Position numbers and translations under genes: made by a program
Assembly: GCA_947453585.1 (NCBI GenBank)
Contig: CANGHQ010000093.1
Coordinates: forward strand, 1-6,985
DNA: 6,985 nucleotides
Direction of reading: 5' to 3'
DNA from: Burkholderiales bacterium
Lineage (GTDB): Bacteria; Pseudomonadota; Gammaproteobacteria; Burkholderiales; Burkholderiaceae_C
In this document: in pieces, positions 6,805 to 6,985 of the stretch
Layout of the letters: each line of letters opens with the position of its first letter
Position numbering within the stretch: the first letter of the stretch is position 1
The notes under the pieces: generated by a model
What the model was told of the DNA's origin: nothing
Seen by the model: the letters and a program-made list of their open reading frames with translations, nothing else
Databases searched by the model: none

Positions 6805-6985
6805 ATGCCTGCAGCCATAAAAAAGTCGGATCCCGTCCCAGCACTCGCTTACCGCAAGCAAGCTGGGTTTGGGGTAAGCGAATCTCGATTGAGTGATCTG
6901 AAGCGCCTGGGCGGCAAAAAAATTTGCAACTTTTATGACCCACCGCTGCTATTTAACGATAGAAATATGGATACCATTTCGGCAA
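6805..6985 (+). CDS. Unrecognised open frame, 5' part only, runs off the window
   Basis: From ATG 6805 the frame stays open to the window edge: 60 codons beginning MPAAIKKSDPVPALAYRK and containing SRLSDLKRLGGKKICNFYD. The last in-frame stop before it is TAA 6742-6744. I recognise no family, signal peptide or membrane segment. A second in-frame ATG at 6967 (MDTISA) could be the true start, in which case most of this stretch is leader. Neither ATG has a clear Shine-Dalgarno. Codon use is less GC-biased than the genes to the left, and the last 85 bases have 36 G or C. It could be the start of an acquired gene, a decayed remnant, or chance. It is divergent from tex, so the space before it would carry both promoters. 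Confidence 0.35.
   Translation, partial: MPAAIKKSDPVPALAYRKQAGFGVSESRLSDLKRLGGKKICNFYDPPLLFNDRNMDTISA
6845..6881. repeat. Strong inverted repeat / hairpin
   Basis: TCGCTTACC at 6845-6853 is a perfect complement of GGTAAGCGA at 6873-6881. After one mismatch (G6854/G6872) pairing continues as CAAGC 6855-6859 with GTTTG 6867-6871, counting one G-U pair, leaving a seven-base loop. Fourteen pairs in 37 bases is far more than chance would normally give. No T-run follows on either strand, so it is not a classical terminator. It lies within the unrecognised open frame at 6805, which favours either a late start at 6967 with a structured leader, or a non-coding origin for this stretch. Confidence 0.7.

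Noticed and set aside
6672..6896. 74-codon GTG-started frame on the + strand
   Set aside because: No ribosome-binding site, Cys/Arg/Ser-heavy translation, crosses the strong hairpin, and no recognised motif; probably chance.
6914..6927. GCAAA-AAAA-TTTGC short inverted repeat
   Set aside because: Five-base arms around an A-tract are expected by chance in AT-rich DNA, with no supporting context.
6924..6952. Promoter-like pair TTGCAA and TGCTAT, 17 bases apart
   Set aside because: Only 4 of 6 and 3 of 6 matches to the sigma-70 consensus in an AT-richer stretch; a start site would fall almost on ATG 6967. Not strong enough to call.

Overview
The window looks like chromosomal DNA from a high-GC betaproteobacterium, most likely in the Burkholderiales and possibly Comamonadaceae-like. 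This placement is inferred from the strong GC bias at third codon positions, a LapB end followed by a separate heptose kinase and epimerase, and the general character of the Tex and FluC proteins. No 16S or other marker is present, so genus cannot be stated.

Left block (1-2899, + strand): a tightly packed, probably co-transcribed run. It holds the 3' end of lapB (control of LPS synthesis, rubredoxin-like C-terminus), rfaE1 (heptose-7-phosphate kinase), rfaD/hldD (ADP-heptose epimerase, overlapping rfaE1 by 4 bases), a small secreted ComEA-like helix-hairpin-helix protein, and crcB/fluC (fluoride channel). The first three genes share a theme, the supply and control of lipopolysaccharide. The last two are unrelated passengers by known function.

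Middle (2896-3009): a short convergent intergenic gap built almost wholly of small tandem repeats. Two near-copies of an 18-bp unit are followed by two near-copies of a 24-bp hairpin-forming unit of the extragenic palindrome type.

Right block (3010-6594, - strand): tex, a complete 803-aa RNA-binding protein with Tex_N, YqgF, HhH and S1 regions, is followed after 15 bases by a patatin-like acyl hydrolase of 385 aa. The two are probably one transcription unit read leftwards, converging on crcB.

Right edge (6595-6985): non-coding or poorly explained DNA. It has an 11-G homopolymer just upstream of tex, a falling GC content, a strong 37-base hairpin, and an unrecognised open frame from about 6805 that runs off the window. 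Apart from this edge the region is ordinary housekeeping sequence. I see no CRISPR array, RNA gene, insertion sequence, or convincing new multi-gene system.
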